From: Actinomadura sp. KC216
GTDB lineage: Bacteria; Actinomycetota; Actinomycetes; Streptosporangiales; Streptosporangiaceae
DNA length: 54,608 bases
Direction: 5' to 3'
Assembly: GCF_004348535.1 (NCBI RefSeq)
Contig: NZ_SMJX01000016.1
Coordinates: 1 to 54,608, forward strand
Shown here: positions 7,360-13,617 of the stretch, piece after piece
How the letters are laid out: the number at the start of each line of letters is the position of its first letter
How positions within the stretch are numbered: the stretch's first letter is position 1
Program-made: the position numbers and the translations under genes
The notes under the pieces: generated by a model
What the model saw: the letters and a program-made list of their open reading frames with translations, nothing else
What the model was told of the DNA's origin: nothing
The model's database searches: none

Positions 7360-7577
7360 GGTTGCTGACTTCCGGTTCCAGGAGACGGGTCGAGTTGGTC
7401 GTCGGCCCAGAACTCTTCGAGTTCGTGAGCACTGAGTTGCGCGACGGGGACCGGGCGCAGCCCTCTGCCGGTCCGGGCCGCCCAGACCACGAACAGCGCG
7501 CAGGCGACGTCGCGCCAGAATGCGTCGGCTTCGTCGAACAACGGGATCGGTAACGAGCGCAGCATCGGCGGAGACAT
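7002..7577 (-). CDS. Short ORF leading into the cyclase-homology gene, possibly frameshifted fusion
   Basis: Seen: from ATG 7577 about 70 codons have good actinomycete codon use and a sensible protein (SLPIPLFDEADAFWRDVACA, then VVWAARTG, ELEEFWADD). Downstream of about 7362 the same frame runs through the cyclase-homology gene out of phase and becomes Ser/Thr/Arg/Pro-rich. So only the 5' third looks like real coding sequence. Either a short upstream protein is followed by the cyclase gene with its own ribosome site and the nominal stop at 7002 is meaningless biologically, or the two were one protein split by a frameshift near 7360. The leading segment is not a family I can name. Confidence 0.4.
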   Translation of the reverse strand: MSPPMLRSLPIPLFDEADAFWRDVACALFVVWAARTGRGLRPVPVAQLSAHELEEFWADDQLDPSPGTGSQQPCTNLSSPSTSLLSATCAATWTFKSGCGRACIEEWRRPSRSRASPWRTATMRIAETGPSSSLPARWIPAGSWIPSATTWPPSCGARTAISTRPTASASAPPCTTDTPSTTSTASSAAPR

Positions 7578-7728
7578 CCCCTTACGGGTGGCCGGCGGGT
7601 CGGTGGAGATTCTTGCGGCGCATTGCCGTCCTCGCGCCCGGGACTCACAAGTCCGGACGAATACGAACGCGATCTTGAACGGTCCATACTCCGATCCCGG
7701 ACCGCTCGGCTACCGGGGTCATTCGGGC

Positions 7729-7750
7729 GCGCGGGGCCGTGGCCCCGCGC
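7729..7750. promoter_or_regulatory. Perfect GC-rich palindrome in divergent promoter region
   Basis: Arms GCGCGGGGCC and GGCCCCGCGC separated by two bases. It lies between the gene starting at 7577 (minus) and the regulator starting at 7853 (plus), where no transcript is expected to end, so an operator is more likely than a terminator. Confidence 0.35.
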
Positions 7751-7763
7751 GGCACATCCGTTG

Positions 7764-7779
7764 TGTGTCCTAATACACA
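7764..7779. promoter_or_regulatory. Candidate operator TGTGT-N6-ACACA
   Basis: An inverted repeat 73 bp upstream of the DUF5753 regulator start. The right half contains ATACACAG, and the same 8-mer occurs at 8923-8930 just upstream of the DUF574 methyltransferase gene. The shared octamer suggests one factor, perhaps the regulator itself, binds both places. The evidence is only short sequence identity. Confidence 0.35.
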
Positions 7780-7852
7780 GTCGGTGCCCCGTGCGTGGCT
7801 ACGCTGTATCGTTGCGCGCAACCTTCGCCCGAACTCGCGGCAAGGAGTCACC

Positions 7853-8878
7853 GTGACAGACGAACAGAAGCGCATCGTCGACGAGTTCTCACGAGATTTG
7901 CACGACGCCTACGGCAGATCGGGGATCGCCAGCTTCAGTGAGCTCAAAAGGCGTTTGGACGCACCCACGAAAAAGGCGGGTCCGGGAGGGCCCGGGATCA
8001 CCAATCTGAGCAGGACGGCCGCGTGGACGACCCTCAAGGGCAAGCGAAAGCAGCTTCCCGCGTGGGATCAGGTCGCCCTGCTCCTCCGTGTCTTCCGCGC
8101 GGCGGCCGCGGAGCGGAACATCGACCCTTCGCGAGTCGGAACGCTCGACGAATGGAAGCTCAAGCACGAGACGGCGACCGCCGCCTTTCGCGCGGCGGCG
8201 AAATCACCGGCGTCCCGGATTCCGGCGAAAACGGCTGCCGACGCGTGCGATGCCGCCGGTTCCGCGGGTGGCGCCCAGGTCTGGTGGAGCAGCTATTCCG
8301 ACATCGTCCCCGCACGGCTTGAGCGGTATCTCAACCATGAACCGCTGTCCGACCTCATCTTCTGCTACGGGCATCTCGATATCCCGGGCCTGCTCCAGAC
8401 GCCCGAGTACGCGGCCGAGTTCTTCCGGCTGCGGTACGGGCACGAACCACGGGAGCGGCTCGCGCGCCGCGTCCAGTTGAGGATGCACCGGCAGCGGCAC
8501 CTCAACCGCCGCAAGGGGCGGCCGCACATGTGGGCGGTTCTCAACGAGGGCGCGCTGCGGTCCGATGTGGTGAGCACGGCGACGATGCGGGCACAGGTCC
8601 GTCACCTTCTGGAGCTGGAGCGGCACGTGTGCATCCAGATCATTCCCGCGTCCGATCCGGCTCACGATTCGGCTGACGGGCCCATTACGATCTTGCGGTT
8701 CGAGTCGCTCCAACTCCAGGATCTCGTGTATCTGGACCATGCCGATGGGCCCCTCTACCCGTCGGACGAGAAGGACGTCGGGCACTACCTGCACGCGTTC
8801 CACAAACTCGGTCTCGCCGCACTGAAGCCCGAGCCGTCCAAGACGTTCATGCGCAGTATCGAAACCGAAATTCAGTAA
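7853..8878 (+). CDS. DUF5753-domain regulator (second WhiJ-like protein)
   Basis: Seen: 341 residues from GTG 7853 with AAGGAG about 6 nt upstream. Upstream in-frame codons have no ribosome site. The C-terminal two thirds is DUF5753 (VWWSSYSDIVPARLERYL, GLLQTPEYAAEFFRLR, MWAVLNEGALRS, CIQIIPAS, VYLDHADGPLY). The N-terminal 110 residues are not a standard XRE domain; they look like a longer helical DNA-binding region (SFSELKRRLDAP...NLSRTAAWTTLKGKRKQLP) similar to other actinomycete DUF5753 proteins with divergent HTHs. No DUF397 gene follows; instead a hairpin and then a DUF574 methyltransferase. Inference: transcriptional regulator, possibly of that methyltransferase. Confidence 0.85.
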   Translation: MTDEQKRIVDEFSRDLHDAYGRSGIASFSELKRRLDAPTKKAGPGGPGITNLSRTAAWTTLKGKRKQLPAWDQVALLLRVFRAAAAERNIDPSRVGTLDEWKLKHETATAAFRAAAKSPASRIPAKTAADACDAAGSAGGAQVWWSSYSDIVPARLERYLNHEPLSDLIFCYGHLDIPGLLQTPEYAAEFFRLRYGHEPRERLARRVQLRMHRQRHLNRRKGRPHMWAVLNEGALRSDVVSTATMRAQVRHLLELERHVCIQIIPASDPAHDSADGPITILRFESLQLQDLVYLDHADGPLYPSDEKDVGHYLHAFHKLGLAALKPEPSKTFMRSIETEIQ

Positions 8879-8886
8879 CATTCTGG

Positions 8887-8903
8887 CCTGCCGGGGCGGC
8901 AGG
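8887..8903 (+). terminator. Hairpin after the DUF5753 regulator
   Basis: CCTGCC-GGGGC-GGCAGG, 8 bases after the stop codon, no U-tract (usual in high-GC actinomycetes). It separates the regulator from the methyltransferase gene. Confidence 0.5.
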
Positions 8904-8971
8904 GGTTGCCTGCACCTTCCCCGATACACAGGATGGGTGGGTACCCGTCCAACGCCCCGGTGGAGACCAGG

Positions 8972-9802
8972 ATGAGCAGCGACGACGATTTCTTCAACAT
9001 CGCCGAGCAGGAGCACGCCGCCGGTATAGACAGATCCATACCGCATTCGGCGCGAATCTGGAACTATTGGCTCGGGGGCAAGGATAATTTCCCGGTCGAC
9101 CGCGCGGCGGGCGATCAATATGTGGAGACCTTCCCGGGCATCATCGCCATCGCGCGTCTCACCCGCCACTTCCTCAAGCGGTCCATCCGATTCCTGGCCG
9201 AGGACGTGGGCATTCGCCAGTTCCTGGACGTGGGCACCGGCCTGCCCACCGTCGACAACACCCACGAGGTCGCCCAGCGCATCGCGCCGAACGCCCGCGT
9301 CGTCTACGTCGACAACGACCCCCTCGTGCTCCTGCACGCGCACGTGCTCCTCACCAGCACTCCCGAAGGCAGCACCGAATACGTCGAAGCCGACATGCAC
9401 GACCCGCAGGCGATTCTGGAGGGCGCCGCACGGACGCTGGACCTGTCCAAGCCCGTCGGCCTGACCTTCATGGGCGTCCTGGGCCACGTCGAGGACGACG
9501 AGCAGGCCGCCGCCACCGTGGCACACCTGATGGACGGCCTGGCGCCGGGCAGCCACCTGGCCATCGCGGACGGCGCCAACACCATCTCCGCCGAACTCGC
9601 CGAGGCACAACGCACCTACGATGAGGGCGGATCGGTTCCTTACAAAATCCGCTCGGGCGACCAGATCCGCCGGCTCTTCGACGGTCTGGAACTCCTTCCC
9701 CCCGGAATCGTTCCCTGCCTCGATTGGCGTCCTGAAGTCACCTCCGTCGAACCCCCTCCCGCCATCCAGCCCCTCGCGGGAATCGCACGCAAGCGCGGGT
9801 AA
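8972..9802 (+). CDS. DUF574 (SAV2177-type) SAM-dependent methyltransferase
   Basis: Seen: 276 residues from ATG 8972 with GGAG 6 nt upstream. Family hallmarks are clear: the N-terminal PHSARIWNYWLGGKDNFPVD block, then motif I FLDVGTGLPT near residue 87, VVYVDNDPLVL, and the TFMGVLGHVED and ADGAN segments, with the closing EPPPAIQPLAGIARK. Known: DUF574 proteins are Rossmann-type methyltransferases abundant in filamentous actinomycetes, often beside DUF397/DUF5753 genes; one is structurally characterised, but physiological substrates are generally unknown. The upstream neighbour is a DUF5753 regulator separated by a hairpin. Confidence 0.93.
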   Translation: MSSDDDFFNIAEQEHAAGIDRSIPHSARIWNYWLGGKDNFPVDRAAGDQYVETFPGIIAIARLTRHFLKRSIRFLAEDVGIRQFLDVGTGLPTVDNTHEVAQRIAPNARVVYVDNDPLVLLHAHVLLTSTPEGSTEYVEADMHDPQAILEGAARTLDLSKPVGLTFMGVLGHVEDDEQAAATVAHLMDGLAPGSHLAIADGANTISAELAEAQRTYDEGGSVPYKIRSGDQIRRLFDGLELLPPGIVPCLDWRPEVTSVEPPPAIQPLAGIARKRG

Positions 9803-9949
9803 TCCGCACCCGAACGCGCCTCCCAAGCCACTGACTCCGGCCATATGGAGTGTGCAGGAATACGACGACTATCCTGGCGCAGATATCTCAACTCTTAATG
9901 GTCCGTGTGGCGCTTGAGTAGGTCCCCAGCAAGGAGGGGTTGCGTTACG

Positions 9950-10627
9950 GTGGCGGGCATGGGACTGGACGTCGAGAGAGCGTTAAGGGAACAGATCGCC
10001 TACTACCGGGCTCGTGCGCCGGAGTATGACCGGGAGTACGCCGAGCGGAGCGATGACATGCGGCTCCTGCTGCCGGTGTTCAACGAGTTCCCGATCGTCG
10101 GGAACGTCCTGGAGCTGGCCTGCGGCACCGGGCAGTGGACGACGCTCCTGGCTCCTCGGGCTCGCTCCCTGACCGCCGTCGATGCGGCTCCCGAGACGAT
10201 CGCCATCGCCCGGGAGCGGGTCGCTCCCGCGCAGGTCGAGTTCGTCTGCGCCGATCTGTTCGACTGGCGCCCGGAGCGGACGTACGACACGGTCTTCTTC
10301 GCTTTCTGGCTCTCGCACGTCCCGCCGAGCCTCTCGTCCCGCTTCTGGCAGATCGTGGCGGACGCCCTCGCCCCCGGCGGCAAGGCCGTCTTCATCGACA
10401 ACGGGCCGGGCGAGGCCGCGATCGAGGAAGTGCTGGCCGGGGACGACGTTCCCGCCGTGCGGCGCCGGCTGGACGACGGCAGCGAACACCGCGTCGTCAA
10501 GGTGTTCCATGAGGCCGACCAGCTCGCCCGGGACCTGGACGGATGGGGCTGGACGAGCGACGTGCAGCCGGTCGGCCCCAACTTCATCGCAGGGGTCGCC
10601 AAACCCCGGACGGGACCGGGCCTATGA
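9950..10627 (+). CDS. Class I SAM-dependent methyltransferase
   Basis: Seen: 225 residues. GTG 9950 lies 10 nt after AAGGAGGGG; an ATG at 9959 is the alternative. Motif I is VLELACGTGQWTTLL (glycine loop), the acidic residue after the second strand is in LTAVDAAPETIAIAR, motif II/III is VEFVCADLFDW, and the post-motif strand is PGGKAVFIDNG. Small-molecule methyltransferase type; the substrate cannot be read from sequence. Its TGA overlaps the ATG of the next gene (ATGA), so the two are co-translated, which links it to an unusual Lsr2-tailed protein. Confidence 0.88.
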   Translation: MAGMGLDVERALREQIAYYRARAPEYDREYAERSDDMRLLLPVFNEFPIVGNVLELACGTGQWTTLLAPRARSLTAVDAAPETIAIARERVAPAQVEFVCADLFDWRPERTYDTVFFAFWLSHVPPSLSSRFWQIVADALAPGGKAVFIDNGPGEAAIEEVLAGDDVPAVRRRLDDGSEHRVVKVFHEADQLARDLDGWGWTSDVQPVGPNFIAGVAKPRTGPGL

Positions 10628-11694
10628 GCACGCGCATCTCGTCGACCTGGCACTGGGCCTGGTCACGTGAGTCCGTTCTCGAGATCACGGCTGGGAACGC
10701 AGAGGCGCCGCCGCCGGTGTCCGGCTGGGCGGCGGCGACCGGTGAGGCGATCTTCATCCGGGTCGCCCAGGAGGTCACGGAGAAGGTCGTCACGTTCGAG
10801 CTGTGGGACGGCGAGCCGGCCCCGTCGCCCGGCGATCCCCTGCCCGAGACCGAGGAGACCTTCGCCCTCGACGTCCCCACGGGGAGGCTGGCGTTCAGCG
10901 GACGGCACGGGCTCCTCCGGAACGGGTTCACCGTGCGTCCCGGCCGGTATCACGCACGCGTCGCCGGACGTAACCGCGAGCTTGCCGCCCGAGGCGGCTT
11001 CGACGGGCGGGAGTCCTACACCGTCCAGCTGTGGCCGGAGAGCGTGGACAGCGCGAGTGGGCTCGTCGCGGCCGCTGAGCGGGTGGCGATGACCGGTTAC
11101 GGCATCTTCGGCTTCTACGACGACGGAGACGACGTCCCCGAGCCCGAGGTCTCCGACACCTGGTTCTCCGCGACGCGCGGCGCGGTGCACGTCCGGCCCA
11201 TGTGCGAGCTGCCCGAGCCCGGCATCCGGTTCGAGCTGTGGAGCGAGGCTCCGCCTTCCGACGTCACCGACGCCGGGGACGAGCCGGAGGTGGAGACGCG
11301 GCTGAGCTTCCGGGCGACGCACGGGTCGATCGGGGTGCAGGGCGTCGCCACCGGGAGCCACCCGGGGGTGTTCGAGCTGCCGCCCGGCTGGTATCACCTC
11401 CACCTGCTCGGCTACCGCCGCAGCGTCATGCCCGGCATCGAGAAGGACCTCTACGCCCGGAACGTCGCTCCCGGCGATGAGGAGTGGGAACGCGCCGAGG
11501 GCATCGAACGGTACGTCGCGAGGTTCTGGCCGGATCAGGAGGCCGAACGGCGCCATGCCGCGGAGGAACGGCCGCCCGAACGCGACGAGCGTCTCGAAGC
11601 CATCCGCGCCTGGGCCAAGGGCCGGGGATTGGCGGTCAACGACTCGGGGCCGCTCCCCGCCGCGATCGTCGCCATGTACGACGCCAGTCACTAG
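10624..11694 (+). CDS. Two beta-domain repeats fused to a degenerate Lsr2-like C-terminal domain
   Basis: Seen: 356 residues from ATG 10624, coupled to the methyltransferase by ATGA. It has an internal duplication. The first unit has VTFELWDGEP...FTVRPGRYHARVAG, the second IRFELWSEAP...FELPPGWYHLHLLG, each with a closing Tyr-rich beta hairpin. The last 30 residues (LEAIRAWAKGRGLAVNDSGP then LPAAIVAMYDA) align with the Lsr2 DNA-binding domain (I-R-x-W-A-x-x-x-G-x-x-V-x-x-R-G-R-I-P-x-x-V-x-x-A-Y), but the RGR minor-groove clamp reads SGP. Known: Lsr2 is an actinobacterial xenogeneic silencer. Inference: the domain has lost AT-rich DNA binding or been reused for protein contacts. The beta units also resemble the end of the Imm21 protein at 16520. 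Function unknown. Confidence 0.75.
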   Translation: MSTRISSTWHWAWSRESVLEITAGNAEAPPPVSGWAAATGEAIFIRVAQEVTEKVVTFELWDGEPAPSPGDPLPETEETFALDVPTGRLAFSGRHGLLRNGFTVRPGRYHARVAGRNRELAARGGFDGRESYTVQLWPESVDSASGLVAAAERVAMTGYGIFGFYDDGDDVPEPEVSDTWFSATRGAVHVRPMCELPEPGIRFELWSEAPPSDVTDAGDEPEVETRLSFRATHGSIGVQGVATGSHPGVFELPPGWYHLHLLGYRRSVMPGIEKDLYARNVAPGDEEWERAEGIERYVARFWPDQEAERRHAAEERPPERDERLEAIRAWAKGRGLAVNDSGPLPAAIVAMYDASH

Positions 11695-11733
11695 GTCTCG
11701 GCGGTCTTCTCCCGACCGTCCCCAGCCGCTCCC

Positions 11734-11760
11734 GGTCACCTTCGTGGAGGTTGCGGCGTC
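11734..11760 (+). promoter_or_regulatory. ECF-type promoter GGTCACC-N16-CGTC upstream of the sigma gene
   Basis: -35-like GGTCACC at 11734-11740, a 16-bp spacer, CGTC at 11757-11760, 38 bp before the sigma-factor GTG. The identical pair with identical spacing occurs at 12795-12821 before the AhpD-like gene. The arrangement resembles the TGTCACA...CGTC element I recall for ECF41 sigma factors. It predicts autoregulation. Confidence 0.65.
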
Positions 11761-11798
11761 ATGGGGGCGATAACGTCTGCGGAAGGGGGAGTGTGACC

Positions 11799-12686
11799 GT
11801 GAATTCGTCCGAGTTTCTGGCCATGCGGTTCGAGGAGCACCGTCCGCACCTGAAGGCGGTCGCGTACCGGATGCTCGGTTCGCTGGCCGAGGCCGATGAC
11901 GCGATCCAGGAGGCGTGGCTGCGGCTGGCCCGGTCCGACGACCGCGAGATCGACAATCTGGGCGGCTGGCTGACCACCGTGGTCGGCCGGGTGTGCCTGG
12001 ACATCCTCCGTGCGCGCAAGCGGCGGGGCGAGGAGTCGCTGGAGGCTCGGCTGCCCGATCCGGTCGTCGGACGGGAGGACGGCAGCGACCCCGAGCAGCA
12101 GGCGCTGATGGCCGATTCGGTCGGGTTGGCGCTGCTGGTGGTGCTGGAGTCGCTCAGTCCCGCTGAGCGGCTGGCGTTCGTGCTGCACGACATGTTCGGG
12201 CTGCCGTTCGAGGAGATCGCGCCGATCGTCGACCGGACGCCCGCGACGGCCAAGAAGCTCGCCAGCCGCGCACGGCAGCGGGTTCGCGGCGCGACCCCGC
12301 CGCCGGACCCGGATCCGGCCGGGCAGCGCCGGGTGGTGGACGCCTTCCTGACCGCCGCGCGCGGCGGCGACTTCGACGCCCTGCTGAGCCTGCTGGACCC
12401 GGACGTGGTGCTGCGCGCGGACGGCGGTGTCCTCGCCGGCGGGCTGCGGGTCCTGCGCGGCGCGGACGCGGTGGCCGGGCAGGCCGCCACCTTCCAGCGG
12501 ATGGCCACGACCGCCACCACGCACCCCGCCCTGATCAACGGCCTGGCCGGGCTGGTCAACACCGTCGACGGGACGCCGATCTCGGTCATGAGCTTCACCG
12601 TCGCCGGGGGCAGGATCGCCGGCATCGACATCCTGGCCGACCCCGAACGGCTGGCCACGCTCGATCTGGCCTCCACCACGGACTGA
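11799..12686 (+). CDS. ECF sigma factor with SnoaL-like C-terminal extension (SigJ/ECF41-like, divergent)
   Basis: Seen: 295 residues from GTG 11799 (GGAG 7 nt upstream; GTG 11793 is the alternative). Sigma region 2 is at about 5-70 (FEEHRPHLKAVAYRMLGSLAEADDAIQEAWLR family pattern), region 4 at about 110-165 (LSPAERLAFVLHDMFGLPFEEIAPI...TPATAKKLASRARQRV), and a SnoaL-like domain from about 175 to 290. Known: in ECF41 factors this extension controls activity in place of an anti-sigma factor, and signature motifs are WLPEP, DGGGK/R and NPDKL. Here they read RLPDP, DGGV and DPERL, so it may belong to a sister group such as ECF56. The paired promoter element and the downstream AhpD-like gene support a small self-contained regulon. 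Confidence 0.9.
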   Translation: MNSSEFLAMRFEEHRPHLKAVAYRMLGSLAEADDAIQEAWLRLARSDDREIDNLGGWLTTVVGRVCLDILRARKRRGEESLEARLPDPVVGREDGSDPEQQALMADSVGLALLVVLESLSPAERLAFVLHDMFGLPFEEIAPIVDRTPATAKKLASRARQRVRGATPPPDPDPAGQRRVVDAFLTAARGGDFDALLSLLDPDVVLRADGGVLAGGLRVLRGADAVAGQAATFQRMATTATTHPALINGLAGLVNTVDGTPISVMSFTVAGGRIAGIDILADPERLATLDLASTTD

Positions 12687-12698
12687 CCGTCCCGCCCG

Positions 12699-12738
12699 CG
12701 GCCCCCTTCCGATGACCCGGATCATCGGAAGGGGGCCG
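12699..12738 (+). terminator. Strong hairpin terminator after the ECF sigma gene
   Basis: A 17-bp perfect stem (left arm 12699-12715 starting CGGCCCCCTTCC, right arm 12722-12738) with a CCCGGA loop, 12 bases after the stop codon. It makes read-through into the AhpD-like gene unlikely, so that gene needs its own promoter, which is found at 12795. Confidence 0.85.
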
Positions 12739-12794
12739 CTGCGCGTTCGGGGCCGCGACGGGCCGAAAAGTCTTTGAAGAAATCCGGCTCAGCC

Positions 12795-12821
12795 GGTCAC
12801 CTCCGCCGATGCGGGGTCGTC
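12795..12821 (+). promoter_or_regulatory. ECF-type promoter GGTCACC-N16-CGTC upstream of the AhpD-like gene
   Basis: GGTCACC at 12795-12801, 16-bp spacer, CGTC at 12818-12821, 61 bp before the GTG at 12883. Exact match in both boxes and in spacing to the element before the sigma gene at 11734, in otherwise unrelated flanking sequence. Confidence 0.65.
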
Positions 12822-12882
12822 AGTGCGGTGAACGAGCAGATCAGGCGGGCGCGAACGGCCCGCCCCACTGAAAGGACATCCC

Positions 12883-13380
12883 GTGAACGAGACCCTCGCC
12901 TCCCGGTTCGGCGACCCGCAGCAGCTCGTCCCCGAGCTCGGCGCCGCCAGCGCCGCCCTTTTCAAGATCGTCGGGAACGGGGCGGTCGCGCGGAGCACCA
13001 TCGGCCTGGTCCACCTGCGTGCCGGGCAGCTGGTCGGCAACACCTATCTGACGGTGTTGCACACCGGCAACCTGCGCCGTGCGGACGTGCCGGAGGAGAA
13101 GATCACCGCTGTGGCGTCCTGGAAGGACGCGCCCTACTTCACCGACGCCGAGCGGGTGGCGCTGGAGCTGGTCGAGGCCGTGCTCACGCCCGCCGCGCAG
13201 GGGGAACGCGTCCCCGACGAGCTGTACGCGCGGGCCGCCGAGCACTACGACGAGGCTGCGCTGGCGACGCTTGCCATGGCGATCGGGCAGGTCAACTTCT
13301 TCATCCCGCTCGCGCTGATCGGCAAGCCGCTGCCGGGGGTTTCGCCGGCCGAGCAGTGGCGTCCGACCACGGCCGAATAG
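12883..13380 (+). CDS. Carboxymuconolactone decarboxylase/AhpD-like protein lacking the CxxC
   Basis: Seen: 165 residues from GTG 12883 (AAAGGA about 8 nt upstream). The all-helical CMD fold is recognisable: a helix leading into LRAGQLVGNTYLTVLHTGNLRR, then EEKITAVASWKDAPYFTDAERVALELVEAV, and a C-terminal VNFFIPLALIGKPLPG. In AhpD-type proteins the first segment is L-R-x-S-x-x-N-x-C-x-x-C-x-x-x-H. Here both cysteines are replaced (N and L), while the histidine is kept. Peroxidase/disulfide reductase activity is therefore not expected. Known: CMD proteins are typical targets of ECF41-like sigma factors. Inference: a redox-inactive family member with a lactone- or ligand-related role, controlled by the sigma factor upstream. 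Confidence 0.85.
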   Translation: MNETLASRFGDPQQLVPELGAASAALFKIVGNGAVARSTIGLVHLRAGQLVGNTYLTVLHTGNLRRADVPEEKITAVASWKDAPYFTDAERVALELVEAVLTPAAQGERVPDELYARAAEHYDEAALATLAMAIGQVNFFIPLALIGKPLPGVSPAEQWRPTTAE

Positions 13381-13404
13381 CCCCTCGACGGTTCCCGAAA
13401 ACCC

Positions 13405-13444
13405 GGTTCCGGGGCGGACGTCCCCCGTGGTCCGTCCCGGAACC
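13405..13444 (+). terminator. Strong hairpin terminator after the AhpD-like gene
   Basis: 15-bp arms (13405-13419 beginning GGTTCCGGGG, 13430-13444 ending CGGAACC) with a single mismatch and a 10-base loop, 24 bases after the stop codon. It closes a monocistronic unit between the element at 12795 and here. Confidence 0.8.
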
Positions 13445-13617
13445 CCACCTCTGAGATACGCCCCTCCCCCTGTTCGCCGCGGCCCAGCCTGACGGCCGCC
13501 GACGGTTCTGCGCCGTCGCCCTTCTTCCGCCTTGCCTCCCGCACGGGATCGGTGCGCGTGACCATGCCGCGCCGACACGATCCCGGTTCCGGCGGGACCT
13601 CACCGAAAGAAATGATC

